Of a stretch of 64,000 nucleotides of DNA, positions 62,701 to 64,000 are shown one piece after another. The stretch comes from Phymatolithon calcareum (lineage: Eukaryota > Rhodophyta > Florideophyceae > Hapalidiales). The number at the start of each line of letters is the position of its first letter. Position 1 is the stretch's first letter. The stretch spans positions 1,674,001 through 1,738,000 of the forward strand of contig OZ345354.1 in the NCBI GenBank assembly GCA_977006965.1. Reading direction: 5' to 3'. A model generated the notes under the pieces. That model was given only the letters and a program-made list of their open reading frames with translations, did no database searches and was not told the origin of the DNA. The translations under genes and the position numbers were made by a program.

Positions 62701-64000
62701 TCACAATTTTGCCCTGGAATTATGTGAGACATAGTCAATGGCAATCGGTGCGAGCAGGTGATCCGGAAAGTCAAACGCATCTGTTAAATCTCTCGCGATA
62801 GTCGAAAGCTTGTGGCACATTTGCGGGACAGCATCTCGCACACAATTCGCAAACTCCTTCGAAATGCATCCCAATCTCAAAAACGCACTATCTGTGTCCA
62901 CAATATCTGCAACCCAAAGCAACCCACAGAAATCGAGCACCTTGCCACACCCTTTGTCCACCTTTGATACTTTTTCACAGTGCTCACGATGCATCTCAAA
63001 AATGCGACGATGAATATGCGCTGTGGAAGCCTGTTGTGCCACATCTAGACACTGATTCCAAGCCTCGAACCGCCCCAACTTCTTCCTCATCGTAGCCTCT
63101 GCATATCTTTTCCCAAGTGTCGCTATAAGCCCTTTCTCTCTCACACAAAGTACTGCATACATCGTCTCAAAGTCCAACCTCGTCTTCACCTTCCTTTCGC
63201 ACCCCTCGAGAACTTTAAACTCTTCTTTGAATTTTCCACCATTCCTAACAGCATTCGCATACGCACTTAGCAGCCCCTTCCCCACTTGTTGCAACAAAAC
63301 GTCATTTGCACCCTCGAACGTCAACATGATGTCCCGATCTGCCTTAATCACTGCGATACGATTTTCAAGCTTGTACCCTTGTCCACCGCACGCCTCGCGA
63401 CAACTTTGTAATGCATCCTGCATGTACCAAGAAAACAGGGCCTTGAAGCCAGCGGAGAGGGCGTGTGTCTCGCGGGGGACACGGTTCGTTTCCGCGCTCA
63501 GGTGCCACATATCGCGCAGGTTTTGCGCGCACGGAAGATAAACGTAGGCGGCAGCAAGCGGACGCATGAGACGGCGCTGATGCGAGGAGTACCACATAAG
63601 CGGAGTTTCCGGCATGTTAGATGCGGGAGCGAAAGCGCGCCTCACAAGCCCGTATCGCACTGCAATAGTTACACCAAGCATTGCATTGGTGATTGCGTTG
63701 TAAGCGATACCGATTCGGCCACCAGTTAATGCGGCGAGTGTGGCAGCGAACAAAGCGTCTGGCGAAGAATACGATGACTTGTAAGTACCGTCGGGAGCAA
63801 CATTGCATCTCTCCGATACCAGTTGTGTGCGCGGCACTTTGACGTTAGTGAACCAGCACCGACCATTGTCCACGCCGTTGAGACCCGCCTTTACACCACA
63901 GTCAGCGATCTGGATGCCAGGCAATACATTCCCTTGTCGATCGCGCAGCTGGACGAGAAAAACGTGGATTCCGCGGAATTGACCGCCAATAATTAATCGA
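62701..64000 (-). CDS. Acyl-CoA oxidase, C-terminal 433 residues (5' end beyond window)
   Basis: Open on the minus strand from the window edge to TGA at 62701-62703. First step of peroxisomal fatty acid beta-oxidation: FAD-dependent oxidation of acyl-CoA to trans-2-enoyl-CoA with O2 to H2O2. Seen: IIGGQFRGIHVFLVQLRD, GIQIADCGVKAGLNGVDNG and FTNVKVPR of the middle beta domain; GGRIGIAYNA; the C-terminal helical domain with EACGGQGYK and TFEGANDVLLQQ, whose Glu is the catalytic base position of the family. The protein ends NSRAKL; AKL is a classical peroxisomal PTS1 signal. No intron or lesion is visible in this part. The N-terminal domain is missing only because the window ends. Confidence 0.93.
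   Translation of the reverse strand, partial: RLIIGGQFRGIHVFLVQLRDRQGNVLPGIQIADCGVKAGLNGVDNGRCWFTNVKVPRTQLVSERCNVAPDGTYKSSYSSPDALFAATLAALTGGRIGIAYNAITNAMLGVTIAVRYGLVRRAFAPASNMPETPLMWYSSHQRRLMRPLAAAYVYLPCAQNLRDMWHLSAETNRVPRETHALSAGFKALFSWYMQDALQSCREACGGQGYKLENRIAVIKADRDIMLTFEGANDVLLQQVGKGLLSAYANAVRNGGKFKEEFKVLEGCERKVKTRLDFETMYAVLCVREKGLIATLGKRYAEATMRKKLGRFEAWNQCLDVAQQASTAHIHRRIFEMHREHCEKVSKVDKGCGKVLDFCGLLWVADIVDTDSAFLRLGCISKEFANCVRDAVPQMCHKLSTIARDLTDAFDFPDHLLAPIAIDYVSHNSRAKL

Overview
The window is eukaryotic nuclear DNA. It shows spliceosomal introns with GT..AG ends, AATAAA poly(A) signals, LTR retrotransposons and cut-and-paste DNA transposons. The organism cannot be named from sequence alone. 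A red alga or another alga/protist with repeat-rich gene deserts between short gene islands fits best, but that is inference. No rRNA or tRNA gene and no CRISPR array was found.

Positions 1-44678 are almost entirely Ty1/copia LTR retrotransposons of three families, called here A (LTR about 444 bp), B (370-433 bp) and C (422 bp). They are nested. An old plus-strand A copy (A0, 435-1848 and 24568-25494) is split by C (1854-24567). C is split by A1 (3328-14694) and by B2 (14868-20546). A1 is split by B1 (6696-12500). Five-base target duplications and LTR-pair divergence (7/422 for C, 2/444 for A1, 1 each for B1 and B2) agree with that order. B1 and B2 carry intact 1389-codon gag-pol genes and look recently active. 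From 25050 to 44678 lie rearranged copies: an inverted A2/A3 pair, B3 fused to A3, the A4 5' end, and A5 with a solo B-type LTR inside it. All three families have a primer-binding site (GGTTATGGGCCCAG) that matches the internal anticodon region of initiator tRNA-Met, as in Drosophila copia, so priming by a tRNA half is predicted.

Positions 44679-51448 are a degenerate satellite array. It is interrupted by a complete PIF/Harbinger transposon (44750-49556) with 15-bp inverted repeats, a TTA duplication, a DDE transposase gene and a Myb/SANT-like gene, both with frame disruptions. At 51449 the satellite ends at a TTAA, followed by a decayed piggyBac-type transposase (to about 53530).

Positions 53920-56385 hold a candidate tyrosine-recombinase (Crypton/KIAA1958-like) element. 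An intact 500-aa recombinase is bracketed by a long GC-rich hairpin and by seven GGGAAWGACATC iterons, and the same core motif occurs at both ends.

Positions 56400-64000 are the host gene island: a five-exon UbiB/ABC1 atypical kinase gene (56686-58595, with 30-nt and 19-nt micro-exons), an unresolved minus-strand coiled-coil gene (about 59110-59945), about 2.5 kb without a supported gene, and the 3' part of a peroxisomal acyl-CoA oxidase gene (62701-64000, minus strand, ending in the targeting signal AKL).
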